From Alisma plantago-aquatica (taxonomy: Eukaryota > Streptophyta > Magnoliopsida > Alismatales > Alismataceae): a stretch of DNA of 64,000 nt. Each line of letters begins with the position of its first letter. Position 1 is the first letter of the stretch. Made by a program: the position numbers and the translations under genes. The notes under the pieces were generated by a model. That model was not told where the DNA came from. It did not search any database and worked only from the letters and a program-made list of their open reading frames with translations. This document shows positions 22,600 through 34,120 of this stretch, piece after piece. Where the stretch lies: positions 1,335,541,804 to 1,335,605,803 of the forward strand of contig OY856410.1 of assembly GCA_963693085.1 (NCBI GenBank). Direction: 5' to 3'.

Positions 22600-23384
22600 T
22601 ACCTGACATTGATAATATAAGGAATATGGTTCTAGAAGAGGCTCACTCTTCTATGTATGCTATGCATCCAGGTAGCACCAAGATGTATACCAACCTAAAG
22701 ACATGTATTGGTGGCCTGGCTTGAAGTGAGATGTGGATGAGTTCATTACATGATGCTCATTGTGTCAACATGTTAAGGCCAAACATTAGAAGCCTGCAGG
22801 GACGTTGCAACTGTTTCCTATTCCATAGTGGAAATGGGATCACGTAAGGATGGACTTTATGAATGTTCTGCCTAGGATGGCCAAACGTCATGATTCTGTC
22901 TGGGTGATTGTTGACATGTCAGCTAAGTTAGCACATTTCCTTCCAGTGAAGACAACATATACAACACTGAAGCTTTCTCAGATCTATGTCAATGAGATAG
23001 TGCATTTACATGGTGTTCTAACTACCATAGTGTCTGATAGAGGTCCCCAATTCACGAGTCATTTTTGGGAACGATTACACACAACTTTAGGTACACAGTT
23101 GAAGTTCAACACTGATTTCCACCCATAAGTAGATGGTCAATCTGAAAGGACCATTCATACGTTGGAGGATCTACTGCAAGATTGTGTTCTTCAGTTTTTG
23201 GGTAGTTGGGACACACATCTTAGTCTGATAGAGTTCACCTACAATAACAATTATCAGAGAAGCATCGACATGGAACCCTACAAGGCATCATATGGGAGGC
23301 ATTGTAGGTCTCTGTTGTGTTGGTATGAGACTAGTGAGTATCAACTTCTTAGCCCTGAGCTTGTGCAGCAAATGATAGTTATGT
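22600..23384 (+). pseudogene. Element K: integrase, truncated before the chromodomain
   Basis: The zinc-binding module is recognisable: AMHPGSTKMY, then after a frame change near 22700 YWWPGLK and CSLCQHVKAKH. The core shows WDHVRMDFMNVLPR (first Asp), VHLHGVLTTIVSDRGPQFTS (second Asp) and TDFHP, a TAA for CAA, VDGQSERT (Glu). After MEPYKASYGRHCRSLLCWYE the sequence continues to LVQQMIV near 23384 and then leaves integrase abruptly, with no GPY/F or chromodomain. The 3' end is therefore truncated at the border with element I. Confidence 0.9.
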
Positions 23385-25830
23385 ATTGATTCATAATGTC
23401 AATTACATTGCAAAATTGGTCTACTCTCGTGTCCTAAGGAACTAGGGGGATTAGACCACATGATTTCTATCATTGCAGACATAGATGGAAGAAGAGAAAA
23501 TAAGGAAAATATTAGAGAACTATTGAAACCCCTGGAGAAGGTGATTTGAATGACTCCCTCTGACAAATGTTATGATCTGTTGTGTTTCGATTGTAGATCT
23601 ACTCACCAGAGTTGCCCAAGTCACCTAGTATGTTGTTATCTCCTTCTCTTTCTCCTCCCTCATCTTTGTGATCTCATACAACAGAATAGAATGGAGATAA
23701 TAGGTCTGGACAAACTCCTCTTAGGTCATAAAATATTCTCTAGTTGTCATTAAGTCTTGACCATTGGATTGATTACAATCTTTAATTTCACCTAAACACG
23801 CAAAGTGGTACCACCGACAACAAATCAGTGGCACTGAGTCCTCTTCTGGATTTGTGACTCCATGTATGTGTCGGTACTACTGATGAAGACTTCGATAGCA
23901 TCGAGTTGATCTCTAATCTTTCTAACACATTCTTCATGTAATGGTAGGTACCATCGACTTTTTCGTCGGTGGAACTAAGATTCTTTGGTGTGGTTCTATT
24001 TCAAAAGTTGGTAGTACCAACCAAGGGGTCGGTAGCACCGAAAGTCTTCGATTCAGGTCTGTTCTTTTTCTCCAAATGTCAGTACCACCAATACAGCAGG
24101 TGGTAGCACTGAGCTAACTTAGAACTACTCAAATTACCTAAAATACAGACATATAGAACATAAGTCCAATTAGATATGATAAAACAATATAATACAGTGA
24201 AAATAGGTAATATTTGATGCAATGATATGTAACAGGCTAATGATGATAAATAACACATAAGTAATATCAAAATGAGAAATTATGCTTGAAATACATAGAA
24301 AAATAGTCTATGAAATACAAATAATATTCAGTGCACCAAAATCCCCTAATCTTAAATGTTTCTCACCCTCAAGCAACACTACCCTTGGATCTGTTTGAGA
24401 TAAGTCAGCAAGAGGACAACAATATGAACTACATTCCTCAACTATCCCCACCTGGTGGTCCCAAACTGGCCCTTACCAACCACTGAACAAATAATTACTC
24501 TACAATGGCCATAAATGATCATTAGAGACTCCACCCTTAGATCAATGAAACACTATTATTAGAGCAGTTAATATCATAGTCAATAGGGCATTTTCTTGGT
24601 GCATCATGTGATTCCTTATCTGAATTACTCTTTTCTACTTACCAAGCTAGTTGGACGCAGTTCCCCTTATAATAGTGAATGAGGGGATCAATCACATATG
24701 TGACCTACTGTAAAGAGAAATGGGTGGAATGAAGTAGTTGGCTTATGAAGAATCACAAGTAACATATGAACCGTTTATGCAAAAATAAACATGATGAACC
24801 TATAATATGGAGGAAGTGAGAAATGCATGAATCTTAATGCCTACTATTTTGGGGGAATGATGCATGCAATGAAAGTCTCATCTAATTGATGAAAGTGGAA
24901 TAAAAGAATACACCATGTAGTTGTTTTCACCTCTTCATGAAGAAAAATTTAGAATTTTGTTCAAGGCATCCTTTTCTTCCTCATTATTTGATAAGATTTT
25001 TTTTCATTTTCTTTGCCCTATTATTTTAGCACAAAGAGTATGCTCAGGCTTCAATGCAATAACTCATTATTTTTAGAGGGGTATGGTTGTGTATCCCTTC
25101 ACCTTATTTTCAGAGGAGCTAACATACGCAAATGATGAAAGAATGATGTATGGAATATGAAATCTAAATGAAATTTTATTATGCAACTAATTGATATGCA
25201 AATATATTTAATCTTTTTTTCATTTTTAACTGATGCAGTAAAAAGATTAGCTATCATGCTACCTAGCATGCTATGTCATGCAATTAAGAGGAAACAAATT
25301 GGGTTACTTGATCATCTTAAGTTAGAGGATGAAATGTAATGAAAAGTAGGTGGAATCACGTGATTAAGAGACAATGCCTTTCTGAAGCTAGTGATATGTC
25401 CCTCTTCTATGAACCTTGTACAGTGCAACCTCATAGTTTATATCTAAAAATCCCATTTAAGGTCTCCTTACTTGTTTGATCGGTTTGGGCTCAAACCCCA
25501 TCGTCATCCTCATTTTTGTGGATAAATCAAGATTGTCATTTATATTAAATGTCCTCAATCTTACTAACCCATACACTTCCTCTAGGTGATGTTACCTTTA
25601 GATATTGCAATTAAGCTTTCAAAGATATGAAGAAATTTTAGATTATTCCAATTTTCTCAAATTTCATTGCAAAAACACACACTAGAATGATAACATAAAT
25701 CATGATAATTATGTTCCACGATCACACTAGATAGTTGTGAATCCTACAAATTCAAAATAATGCAAAAGCTAAAACAACTAAAGAAAAACATAAAGATAAA
25801 TTTGTTCTAACACCCCCCTAAGCTTGAACT
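23385..25830 (-). mobile_element. Non-coding, probably 3' LTR / 3' end of Athila-like element I
   Basis: No gene is seen. Two purine-rich strings on the minus strand resemble the region before an Athila 3' LTR. One is near 24350 (TTGCTTGAGGGTGAGAAAC ... TTAGGGGATTTTGG), comparable with G at 63241 (TTGCTCGAGATGAGC ... AGTTTGGGGTGG). The other is near 25798-25830 (CAAGTTCAAGCTTAGGGGGG). A GGTACCACCGA motif array lies at 23790-24120. LTR termini were not resolved. The strand is taken from the downstream pol of I. Confidence 0.4.
23790..24120. repeat. Degenerate array of GGTACCACCGAC-like motifs
   Basis: Examples are ggtaccaccgac, tcggtactactga, ggtaccatcgac, tcggtggaact, ggtagtaccaacc, tcggtagcaccga, agtaccaccaat and ggtagcactgagc, at irregular spacings of about 20-50 bases. 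The same motif family returns at 27470-28140, linking the two regions to one element family. Confidence 0.7.
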
Positions 25831-25839
25831 TGACTATGC

Positions 25840-27430
25840 CCTCATAGTCAGAATCCAACCAAAGAGGTGGAACAAAAAGTACCCAAATTAGAATGGTGGT
25901 GTCAGCATTTTTGGATCTGGAGGGTAGAATTTGCCAATGAAACTGGCTAGATGAGTGCACATCTATAGTGGCTGGGGTAATTAGTAAACTACCCCTGGCT
26001 CCAGCAGTGATCATAGAGTGGCTACTAGTAGTACTCAATCCACTGTAGGCGATCATGCATGTTCTCCTAGATGGTAAGGAGAAGGTTCTCATTGTAATAA
26101 ATGGTTTGGTGTTGCTAAAAAGGTCATCCTTGAATATCATGGATCTTCACCAAGGTGGTAGATTATTGGTGTTGCCCCTGTTGAATTCATTACAGCATCC
26201 CATACATACTTGCCATGGAAAAAGTGTCATCCAGTTGGGTAGGTCGTGGAGCTGTGAAGTAGGATGTTGCATATCTCCTTGAGGGCTGGTAGATAATGCA
26301 TTTTTGAGTGAATGACATAGTGTCCTTGTCTTCATCAAATTCCACAAACCACTATGGTTGGGGGTCAACATGCTCCTTGGGCACCGGTTTTGCATCCTCC
26401 ACAGGCCATCTCAAGAAGTGCACCCCTCATAGATAGAAGATGGGGTCAGGGAGATCCCTTTCCCACAGCTGATCGTCCATCATGTAATAGGAAAACACTT
26501 GCCCTCATGCTTATTCATGAGGTGGGACCTCTTGAATGGTTTAAGTGTAACTTGGAGGAGGTCATCAACGCGTTGAAGGTGGAGAGGTTGAGGTTGAGAT
26601 GTAGCGCAAGTTGTGTAGTAGCCCACCAAAGTGAATTGTAGGCTTTCTCTACACCTAACGCTTTAGTACCAACATATGTTTCAAGAATAATCATCTGAGG
26701 TCTACCTTCTCTTGCCCCTGGGATAAGAATTCCCAAAGGATGAAGAGATCATCTTGCTACACTTTCACATGCCCTTGTTTAGGTTTGGTGAAGATGATGT
26801 TCGACAGATAGAAATGAAGGATCTATGCGAATAGTTGACCGATATCCATGTCCAACAACTTATTCCAATTGAATATGAACCCTTATGGTAGGTCCATCAT
26901 AATACGCCATGCCCAGGTGAAGTCGAAGTCATTGGGGTGAAACACACATTCCCTATTCGACACCCATAGATTTTATTGAATTCCACTAGTGTGAGGTGGT
27001 GTACGGTGTTATAGAGATAGAAGCACTCCCAACATTCTTGGACTCCAGGAACTCACAAAAAACCTCCTAGTAGGTGGGCCAATCACCAAAGAAAGGGTGA
27101 TCACCCACCATGCCTTGTCCAACACATACTTGATGAAGACTCTCCATGAACCTTGTGTCATCGATGAAGGCTTAGTCACCTTAATAAATGGGTATGATTT
27201 CTCTCTTCATAATGTTATAAACAACTTCTTTTGATCCTCATTGATGAAAACCATGCATGCCAACTTTGGCACCATCAGGTTGGCTCCTTTCTCTGATGAA
27301 GCTGACCTCTGTGAAGCCAAGAAGCCAAAGAGAGAACGTTAAGAAGAGAGATTGGGGAAGACTATGGGGTCGTAGAGCATGGGTTACCTCTAAGAATGCA
27401 AGGTAGGTGATGTGGGTGTCTTTGAATAAC
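25840..27430 (-). pseudogene. Element I: degraded extra ORF downstream of integrase (function unknown)
   Basis: Minus-strand reading gives decayed protein in several frames: KKLFITL, then SSMTQGSWRVFIKYVLDKAWW, then LYNTVHHLTLVEFNKIYGC with a following FHPNDFDFTW, then KAYNSLWWATTQLALHLN and a Gln/Pro-rich tail to 25840. This resembles the extra ORF of Athila/Tat-like plant elements (a TFxLxxxEFNxxYGF-like block), recognised by pattern only. Its position after integrase parallels the ORF at 6683-9000 after the integrase of F. Plus-strand open frames at 26055 and 26354 are shadows. Confidence 0.4.
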
Positions 27431-27469
27431 ACCCCACACCTCCCCTATTATAGCTTGTGATTAGGCCAG

Positions 27470-28140
27470 ACACGTTGTGTCAGTACCACCGACATGCTCA
27501 CTGGTGGCACTAAGTTATCCAAAGATCTGTGTGTGTCACTATTAGTCATCGGTACTGATGTATGGCCCGTGGTCATCAATGTATTGACACACATATAGAT
27601 CCCTATCATTAGTATTGATGGTGTGTTGGTGGTACCAACATCTAGTATGAGTCATCGGATCGGTAGCACCAACTGTCGTATAGAATTGGCATGGCTCGTC
27701 ATTATTGATGTCCATGGATTATGTATTTTTTTTGTTGGTGCACTGATAGTTTTTTTGTGGTACCTAGTTGTATCTCAGTCACTCCTGTAAAAAGTGTCGG
27801 TGCTGCTGAATTTTAGGGTCAATGGTACTGATTCGTTCAATTTATTGGTACTCAAATGGCCCCCTCAGTATCTCAAACCTGGAGCATCTCAAACTGTCGG
27901 CGCTACCAATGACGGTGCTGGTGGTACCAACTTTCCATAGTGGTTTCAACTTTTGGCTCTACAAGGAACTAGACCCCCTTGGTAGTACCGATTGGTTGGT
28001 GCACTATCATTGTGATTTTTTGTGCAAACTTGGTTTTGATGGTACGTAAATGTTCATGAAGTTTACTATTGAATTGCACATCACCCTTAGTGTCACCAAC
28101 AAGTGTGTCAACGATACCGACTTTTCTACTACTATCCCAC
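27470..28140. repeat. Second array of GGTACCACCGA-like motifs (element I)
   Basis: Examples are agtaccaccgac, ggtggcactaag, tcggtactgatg, ggtggtaccaaca, tcggtagcaccaac, tcggtgctgctga, tcaatggtactga, tcggcgctaccaat, ggtggtaccaact and gtagtaccgattgg. It lies between the extra ORF and the 'gggaggcaaccc' string at 28253. It is longer than the array at 23790. Confidence 0.7.
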
Positions 28141-28252
28141 AAAATAGAAATGATCACGGTATATTTCTATATCCAAAGACTTCTAATAAATTTAACACAA
28201 ACTTTAAATAATGAAAAATCCCAAAAAGCATGTAACAGATAGAAAAAAAAAT

Positions 28253-28268
28253 TGGGTTGCCTCCCAAC
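28253..28268 (-). other. Post-integrase conserved string of element I
   Basis: The plus strand reads ttgggttgcctcccaac, the reverse complement of the Athila-type GGGAGGCAACCC string. It corresponds to 10590 in F and 63029 in G and marks the end of pol. Confidence 0.65.
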
Positions 28269-28289
28269 AAGTGCCCTTGTTTTACGTCC

Positions 28290-29265
28290 TAGGCTCTACA
28301 ATCAGTTCATGCAGAAGTATATGGAGATCATGCACTTTCGTAGTTCATGTCCTGATACATCTTAGATCTTTCATATACATCTAGCCTAAGCTCATCCAAT
28401 TCAACTAGTTCCCATATGTGCTTCTTCGCTACACTATCAAGATTAAAATTCAACTTCCTCAAATCCCACTTGGCTTTGTGTTCTGAGTTCACTGGTAAAT
28501 GGCAAGCTATCCCATAGACCAGCCTAAAAGGGGTTGTTCCTATAGGTGTTTTATAGGTTGTTTAGTATGCCCAAAGAGCATCATTCAACTGCCTGCTCCA
28601 ATTGGTCCTACTTGTTGAGACAGTCTTCTCTAAAATCTTCTTAATCTCTCTATTAGACACCTCAACTTGACCTTGGGTTTGGGGATGATATGGGGTTTCT
28701 ACCTTGTGCCTCACTCCATGCTTATGCAACAAAGCTCCAAATTTTCTATTTTTGAAGTGAGATCCCCCATCACTAATCATAACTCTCGGCACCCCAAACC
28801 TATAGAAAATGTGGTCTTTTACAAATTTTCAAAACACTTGTGCATCTTAGTGTGGTTTGGAATTGCTTCCACCTACTTAGACGCATAGTCCACTACAAGA
28901 AGAATATATAGGTTAGAATTTGAAGACACAAAGGGTCTCATAAAATCAGTCCCCCATAAGTCAAAAGCCTCTATTTCCTGAAAGGTATTCAAGGGCATTT
29001 CATGTCTCCTAGATATATTCCCTACTCACTGGCATGCATTACAGTTTCACATATAATTCGAAGCATATTTAAATAGTAACGACCAATAAAAACTACTTCC
29101 TAAGACTTTAGCTGTTGTCCTTGAGCTAGCATGGTGTCCCTCAGTAGGTAATAAGTGGAAATGTGTCAGTATGCTCTCAAACTCACATTCTGGCACACAC
29201 TTCCTCATAATATCATCCCTACATTGCTTGAGTAAAATTGTATCATCCCACACACAAAATCTCAA
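28290..29265 (-). pseudogene. Element I: integrase
   Basis: The open piece 28562-28792 reads [40 protein letters not shown] and [20 protein letters not shown], ending LNDALWAY: the second Asp (SDGG) and Glu (QVEVSN) of the DDE core. The piece 29047-29265 reads HFHLLPTEGHHASSRTTAKV and SSFYWSLLFKYASNYM, the zinc-binding module. The C-terminal part towards 28290 shows the LKWDLRKLNFNLD-type tail only in fragments. It is very close in order to the integrase of G at 61900-63005. Stops and frame changes separate the modules. Confidence 0.8.
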
Positions 29266-29329
29266 GGAATGGAAGAATCTCTTCTTGTCCCGATACCCCC
29301 AATCTTATGGTAGCTTTCCACATGCCAAG

Positions 29330-29870
29330 TAGTTGACTATGTTTGCAAATCACGAGTCTTTGTTTTGTAAAACAAACAAATGTTCATTAGGGAAATTCAC
29401 AACAATGGGTATTAATAAATCTATCTCATCCATTCTTTCCAATCTAGACAAATGATCAACTACTACATTTTTTGTCTCAGTCGTATCCTTGATTTCTATA
29501 TCAAATTCCTACAGTAAAAAAATTCACCTTATCAATCTAGGTTTGGCACCTTTTTTCTGCAAAAGATACTTAATAGTCGCATGGTCAGTCCAAACTATCA
29601 CCTTGGCCCCTATTAAGTATTGATAAAAAAATTCAAAGACAAACTTCACAACCAAAAGTTATCTTTTAGTTGTAGTTTAATTGAGTTGTACATCATTAAG
29701 GGTCTTCTATGCATAATATATGATAATAGGGGTTTTGTCTTTGTGTTGCCCCAAAACAACCCCTACCGCATAGTCTGATGCATCACACATTAATACAAAT
29801 GGTTGGATCTAGTCTAGAGCATGTACCATAGGTGTGGAGAACAATTTCTCCTTCAACACCTCAAAAGCCT
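29330..29870 (-). pseudogene. Element I: RNase H domain, decayed
   Basis: The minus strand near 29760-29810 gives LCVMHQTMR (YCDAS-like), then AVGVVLGQHKDKTPIIIYYA. Further on it gives [20 protein letters not shown] near 29590-29640 and AKPRLIRXIXLLQEFDIEIK near 29480-29560. These are the RNase H blocks in order. Frames change at least twice. It lies between integrase and RT as expected for gypsy pol. Confidence 0.65.
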
Positions 29871-29949
29871 TCAAGCATCGCTAATCATTATTAAAATCAG
29901 TATCTTTCTCGGGCAGTTTGGCGATCTTTGAAAAATCTTTTATAAATCA

Positions 29950-30233
29950 TCAATAAAAATCAATGTGTCCTAAGAGACTCCTAACCCCTTTCACCAATTA
30001 TGGTGGAGGGATCTTAGAGATCACCTCTGTTGTAACCGGATCGACTTCTATTCCTTTATTTGACACCTTGTGTCCTAAAATAATCCCATCACTCACCATC
30101 ATGTGGCATTTTTCCCAATTCAAAATGAGGGGAGTGACCTCACACCTTTGTGAAACATTATCAAGATTGGAAAGATAGTCCTCAAATGATTCTCCATACA
30201 CTGAAAAATCATCCATAAAAACCTTAAGATAAC
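29950..30233 (-). pseudogene. Element I: C-terminal part of reverse transcriptase (left of the J insertion)
   Basis: The frame reads KVFMDDFSVYGESFEDYLSN, LILNWEKCHMMVSDGIILGH, KVSNKGIEVD and a connection part. The palm FMDD is intact and lies only a few codons from the insertion point of J. The N-terminal part of the same RT is at 41229-41934, on the other side of J. The frame runs on across the insertion if one copy of the ATAAC duplication is discounted. Confidence 0.85.
30229..30233 (+). repeat. Target-site duplication of J, left copy (ATAAC)
   Basis: ATAAC immediately left of the J LTR is identical to 41229-41233 immediately right of the other J LTR. Five bases is the usual length for Ty3/gypsy integrase. 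Confidence 0.92.
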
Positions 30234-31189
30234 TATAACGACCCCGCCTCCCGGTAACCCCCAATTAAGGGAGACCGAAAGGTCAGAGCCGTTAACCAAT
30301 AACACGGATCAAATGTTCGACAAATAATCAATAACAATTAATAAACTTTACCAACTAAACTGAAATCTGGTATTAAAATAAAACTTTGCATACCTTTTGA
30401 AACTTTGGAAAACTATCTATCCACAACTTGAATTATTCTATCTAACCCTCCTTTTACTTTACTTCTTATTTTCACGATGTGTCACTTTACTGTTTGTGCC
30501 TTTCAAGCTTGTACCTGAAACGCCGACAAACAAAACGTCAGTTAGCATATCAGAATATGCCGGTATGTGGGGACATCCAAAATTTCACAGATATGGCTAA
30601 TAACTTAATAATCATAATCAAATTATTTAACAAGACAATTTACATTTTCAATGTGTCATTCTCCACCGCTTTTGCCCTAACCCTGGCATACCCCTCTAGG
30701 GTTTCTCTTTTGCCATTGAATTAAGGCCACCTTCTCAATCTCGAGCTTGGTGCTTGGGAGTCACCTCTCATGGTGCTCCATAGTCATGCATCATAGACCA
30801 CCTTCTCATTCCCAAGCTTGGAGTCTGGGGTCATCTCTTATGGTGCCCATGGGTCTACCCTCTTGGGCCTAACCTTTATGGCATCTTCCATCAGGGTGGC
30901 ATGTAGGTGTGAGATTACACACTTCTTTATAATTGTGATAACCATGGTGACTTTATAATTTTGCAAGTATGAACATCCAACTGTTTAGATTGCATTTAAT
31001 ATGAGGAAACATACAGAAAACCCTCAGGAAACTAATGTGATTAACCATAATTAACCACATACCTGTTCAAGTTGATGTGAGACAGAAATAATCCAATCAA
31101 TCAATAGGCAAGCAAGCATTCAATAAGATCCTAAAACAATTATACAATTTCCTTTTATTACTCATGTCATTAAGATCTATTAAATCTAG

Positions 31190-31840
31190 CTCGCTTCCTA
31201 GGGTTTCTAGTCCACTTTTAGGGTTTCCATTGCAATTAGGGATTCCCTTCATCTTTTACTATTTTAAACCCTAATTTAATGCAATTGATCATAAACCCTA
31301 ATTATTTCAACATCTAATCCTCAATTTCGGATTAAAGGCATAATTAACCATTAATTAAGTTCATTAATCCTCTTTTACATTAAAGCTACTATTTTTATAC
31401 TTTTAATCCATGGCAAGATCATTATACACATTTATCATCAATTCATAGTTCATCATGGTTCGATTCACATTTGAACTCGATTTGCCATTAATTTCACCTT
31501 TTATTCATGAGAAAACCCTAATTACTACCTTTAGGGTATTTATCAACAAATTAGGAACTTTAATGCTCGAAATAGCTTATAACCATGAAAACTCGGTTCT
31601 ATACATGAAATCAAATAATTAAAGCCAGTAGTAGTCCTAATTACCAACATTAGGGTTTCAAGGCCCAGTAAAGCCTATTTATGCACATAAACTCTAAATT
31701 AAACTAATTATATGAAAAGTTCATCTTTTTCGATCTTAATGTTCCTTTTCATCATTAACAGGTTAATATCAACTTTAAACACTCATTTAACCCTTTCTAA
31801 TTCGTTAATCATCAAAGGTTAGGGTTTTTCATTGATTAAA
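31190..31840. promoter_or_regulatory. Cluster of telo-box-like AAACCCTAA motifs in the J LTR
   Basis: ttaaaccctaattta, ataaaccctaatta, gaaaaccctaatta, and the reverse forms cattagggtttc, ggttagggttttt, ttttagggtttcc and cctagggtttct occur within 650 bases. The right LTR carries the same cluster at 38880-39510. Telo-boxes are known plant promoter and Polycomb-recruiting motifs; a role here is speculation. Confidence 0.5.
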
Positions 31841-32568
31841 CTATTAAAGATAGCATCCTAATAAATTTTTTGAATTACAAGCATGATTAGGCTCGAGTTA
31901 TATTTTTAATGGATTCCTCGTATTTTTCTGAGCAAGTTTCATATTTTACATGTTTCCATCAGAGCTACCAATATTTAAATATGAATTTTGTAATAAAACA
32001 TTACTTGAGCCAATCAGAAACCTCCATGTTACCTGTTTCCCATGCAATGTGTGTTGGTTTGCAAATAGAGTTGATTGACCATTTTACCCTTGATAAGTTA
32101 GATGAGTCTTCTGCCCACAGAGGGGCAAACTCGTCCAATGCGCACTGATCGTCTTCAACCTCTGGATGGCAGGCTGTAGCTGCCCTAGTTGTGTTTGGCG
32201 TGGCTCCTCCCTTTCGTCTGGGCCCGATGTCTGCCACCATACCCTTCCCTATCTCCACTACCCTCTGTTGCCCTTGGGGCTCATCCTAGCTGCTGCCAAA
32301 GTGTCCTCTCCCAAGTGGGAGAAACATGTGATTGTTGTTGCAACTGCAGTAGGCCGGCTGTGGTTGTGTGAAGCCGAGATCGAAGGAGAAGCAACCGATC
32401 GGTCTGGGGTCATCGTGGAGGCTTCCCGACTCAAGCGAGATCACAAAACAAACCTTCATAGTTGTAGGGATAAATCTATACTCTCGGCTAGGGTTTGCAC
32501 ATAGGGAAGAAGGAGAAGAATGTGGGATCTTTCTCACTCTCTCTTGGGCTCGAACTAAGGCTTTACCC

Positions 32569-32579
32569 CTTTATATAGG
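32569..32579 (-). promoter_or_regulatory. Probable TATA box of the J 3' LTR
   Basis: The minus strand reads CCTATATAAAGGGGT, a near-consensus plant TATA box about 950 bases from the LTR start. The other LTR has the same at 40259-40269. Orientation agrees with PBS and PPT. Confidence 0.7.
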
Positions 32580-33531
32580 GTGAGTATCCACACCCTAAGA
32601 CGACTATCTATGGGTCAACTAGTGCTATTTTCAATAGGAATCAAATTCCTTCATGGAGAAGAAATTCTTCTCTCTCCTATTTACCTTCTTGATATTCTTT
32701 ATTGCATGGATAATTAGAAATACAAATTTTCTCTCTCTTGTTCTCTTTATTCATTTATTTTAATTTATTGGCCACAAAAATATATTTTCCTTAAGTAGGA
32801 AATACTTTCTTCTGAACAAAACCACATAATTCATTAATTATGTATTTTCATTATCCTTTTATTTTGCAATTTTGGTATTTTCTCTTTCTTTCCTCTTTAT
32901 TGGGACTCATTGGATCCCAATAAACTCTATTATTTTCGAAATCCTTTTTATTGGATACTCAATATCCTTCTAGATGCATCTAAATGCATTATTTCTCATT
33001 ATCTTGTTTATTTCTTATTAAAATATCTCTTTTTAAGGAGTTCTCTTTATTTCTATTTTATTTTCCTCATTGTTATTCCTTTTAATGTTAGGAATCCTTG
33101 GGATATGAAATTCCTCCAAGGATAACTCAATTATACCTCTTCCCACATGTTTTCCACATTTTATCATTATTTTCAATTTCTTTCTTAACAAGGAAATACT
33201 TTATTGGTCTTTTCTTTTCTTGTTGCTTTATCTTTGCAACTTTGGACTCCTTGGAACCCAAGAGGCATGAAATTCATCCTTAGATTACATTCCTTTGCCT
33301 TCTAGAGGTTTCTACCTCATCTCTCTTTTCTCAAAAACTCAATTATTCATTTCTTAATTGAATTTCCTTGTTATTGGGCCCAATAGCCAATAAAGCCCAC
33401 AACACAATCATCAAGGCTATTGTAAACAAAATCCATTTATTCAAAACAATTTATATCATTATTTGTTCCAATATCTTTAATATGAGAAATTACATTTCTC
33501 ACCAAAAGAACTCAAAACTGGGGTTGTAACA

Positions 33532-33546
33532 TCCTTCTCCTCTTAT
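33532..33546 (-). other. Element J: polypurine tract
   Basis: The minus strand reads ATAAGAGGAGAAGGA directly before the LTR start TGTTACAACCCC. Just upstream is 'gaattttgagggcaaaattc', the palindrome-like string commonly found before the PPT in plant chromoviruses. Confidence 0.85.
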
Positions 33547-33549
33547 AAG

Positions 33550-34120
33550 AATTTTGCCCTCAAAATTCCATCAAGCAAGCAAACAAACAGGATAAGTCTT
33601 CTTATGTCCATTAGGGCTCCCATGTGGCTTCACCCTTTCCATGGTGCTTCCCAAGAACCTTCATCATCTCATATTCTTCCATCTGAGTTCTTTGTTACCT
33701 TGGTATATCATACCCTCATAGGTGACTTAGGACATTTCAACCTTTCAAAAGCTGAAAAGGTTCAGGGCTCAACACCTGACTTGGGTACCTCACATAGTGC
33801 TCTAGATCGGACTCATGCAACACATCATTTTATCCTGAGGGGTAAGGTCAAACACAACCATCTCCACCAATCCATCTCAAATGGACCCACATATCGGGGA
33901 CTCAACTTTCTCAGCTGTATCTTAGAGGGGTCGGATTTTCACATCACATATTCTCCCACAGTGAACTGCATGTCAGTCTGCTTTGCATCGGCTCACGACT
34001 CATGTCACCTATGGGCTTTCTCTCAGCCATTGCACGATCAAAGTGACTTCATCTACACACACTGGGGTTCTTTTCTGACCTTCACGAGGCCTCCTTCACC
34101 AACGTCATCTTAATGAAGTG
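33550..34120 (-). pseudogene. Element J: remnant of integrase C-terminus with chromodomain-like end
   Basis: The minus strand gives QFTVGEYVM, then LRKLSPRYVGPFEM (the GPY/F module), VVFDLTPQDKMM, and finally KVLGKHHGKGEATWEP, the block that closes the chromodomain region of chromovirus integrases (compare the end of E: KVLWHHHGVEESTWEPEEEM). Stops and several frame changes make it untranslatable. The 169-codon open frame on the plus strand (33604-34113) is the antisense shadow of this remnant. Confidence 0.75.

Larger units (their letters stand above)
30234..33531 (-). repeat. Element J: 3' LTR (3298 bp)
   Basis: It is colinear with 37919-41228, from 'taacgaccccgcctcccggtaac' to 'actggggttgtaaca'. 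The first base pair reads TA instead of TG on the left. It includes several AAACCCTAA-type boxes (31190-31840) and a TATA motif. Open frames within it (for example 31909-32148) recur in the other LTR simply because LTRs are copies. Confidence 0.93.

Noticed and set aside
33604..34113. 169-codon open frame on the plus strand, among the longest on that strand
   Set aside because: It lies antisense to the pol C-terminal remnant of element J (GPY/F and TWEP blocks on the minus strand). It has no recognisable domain.
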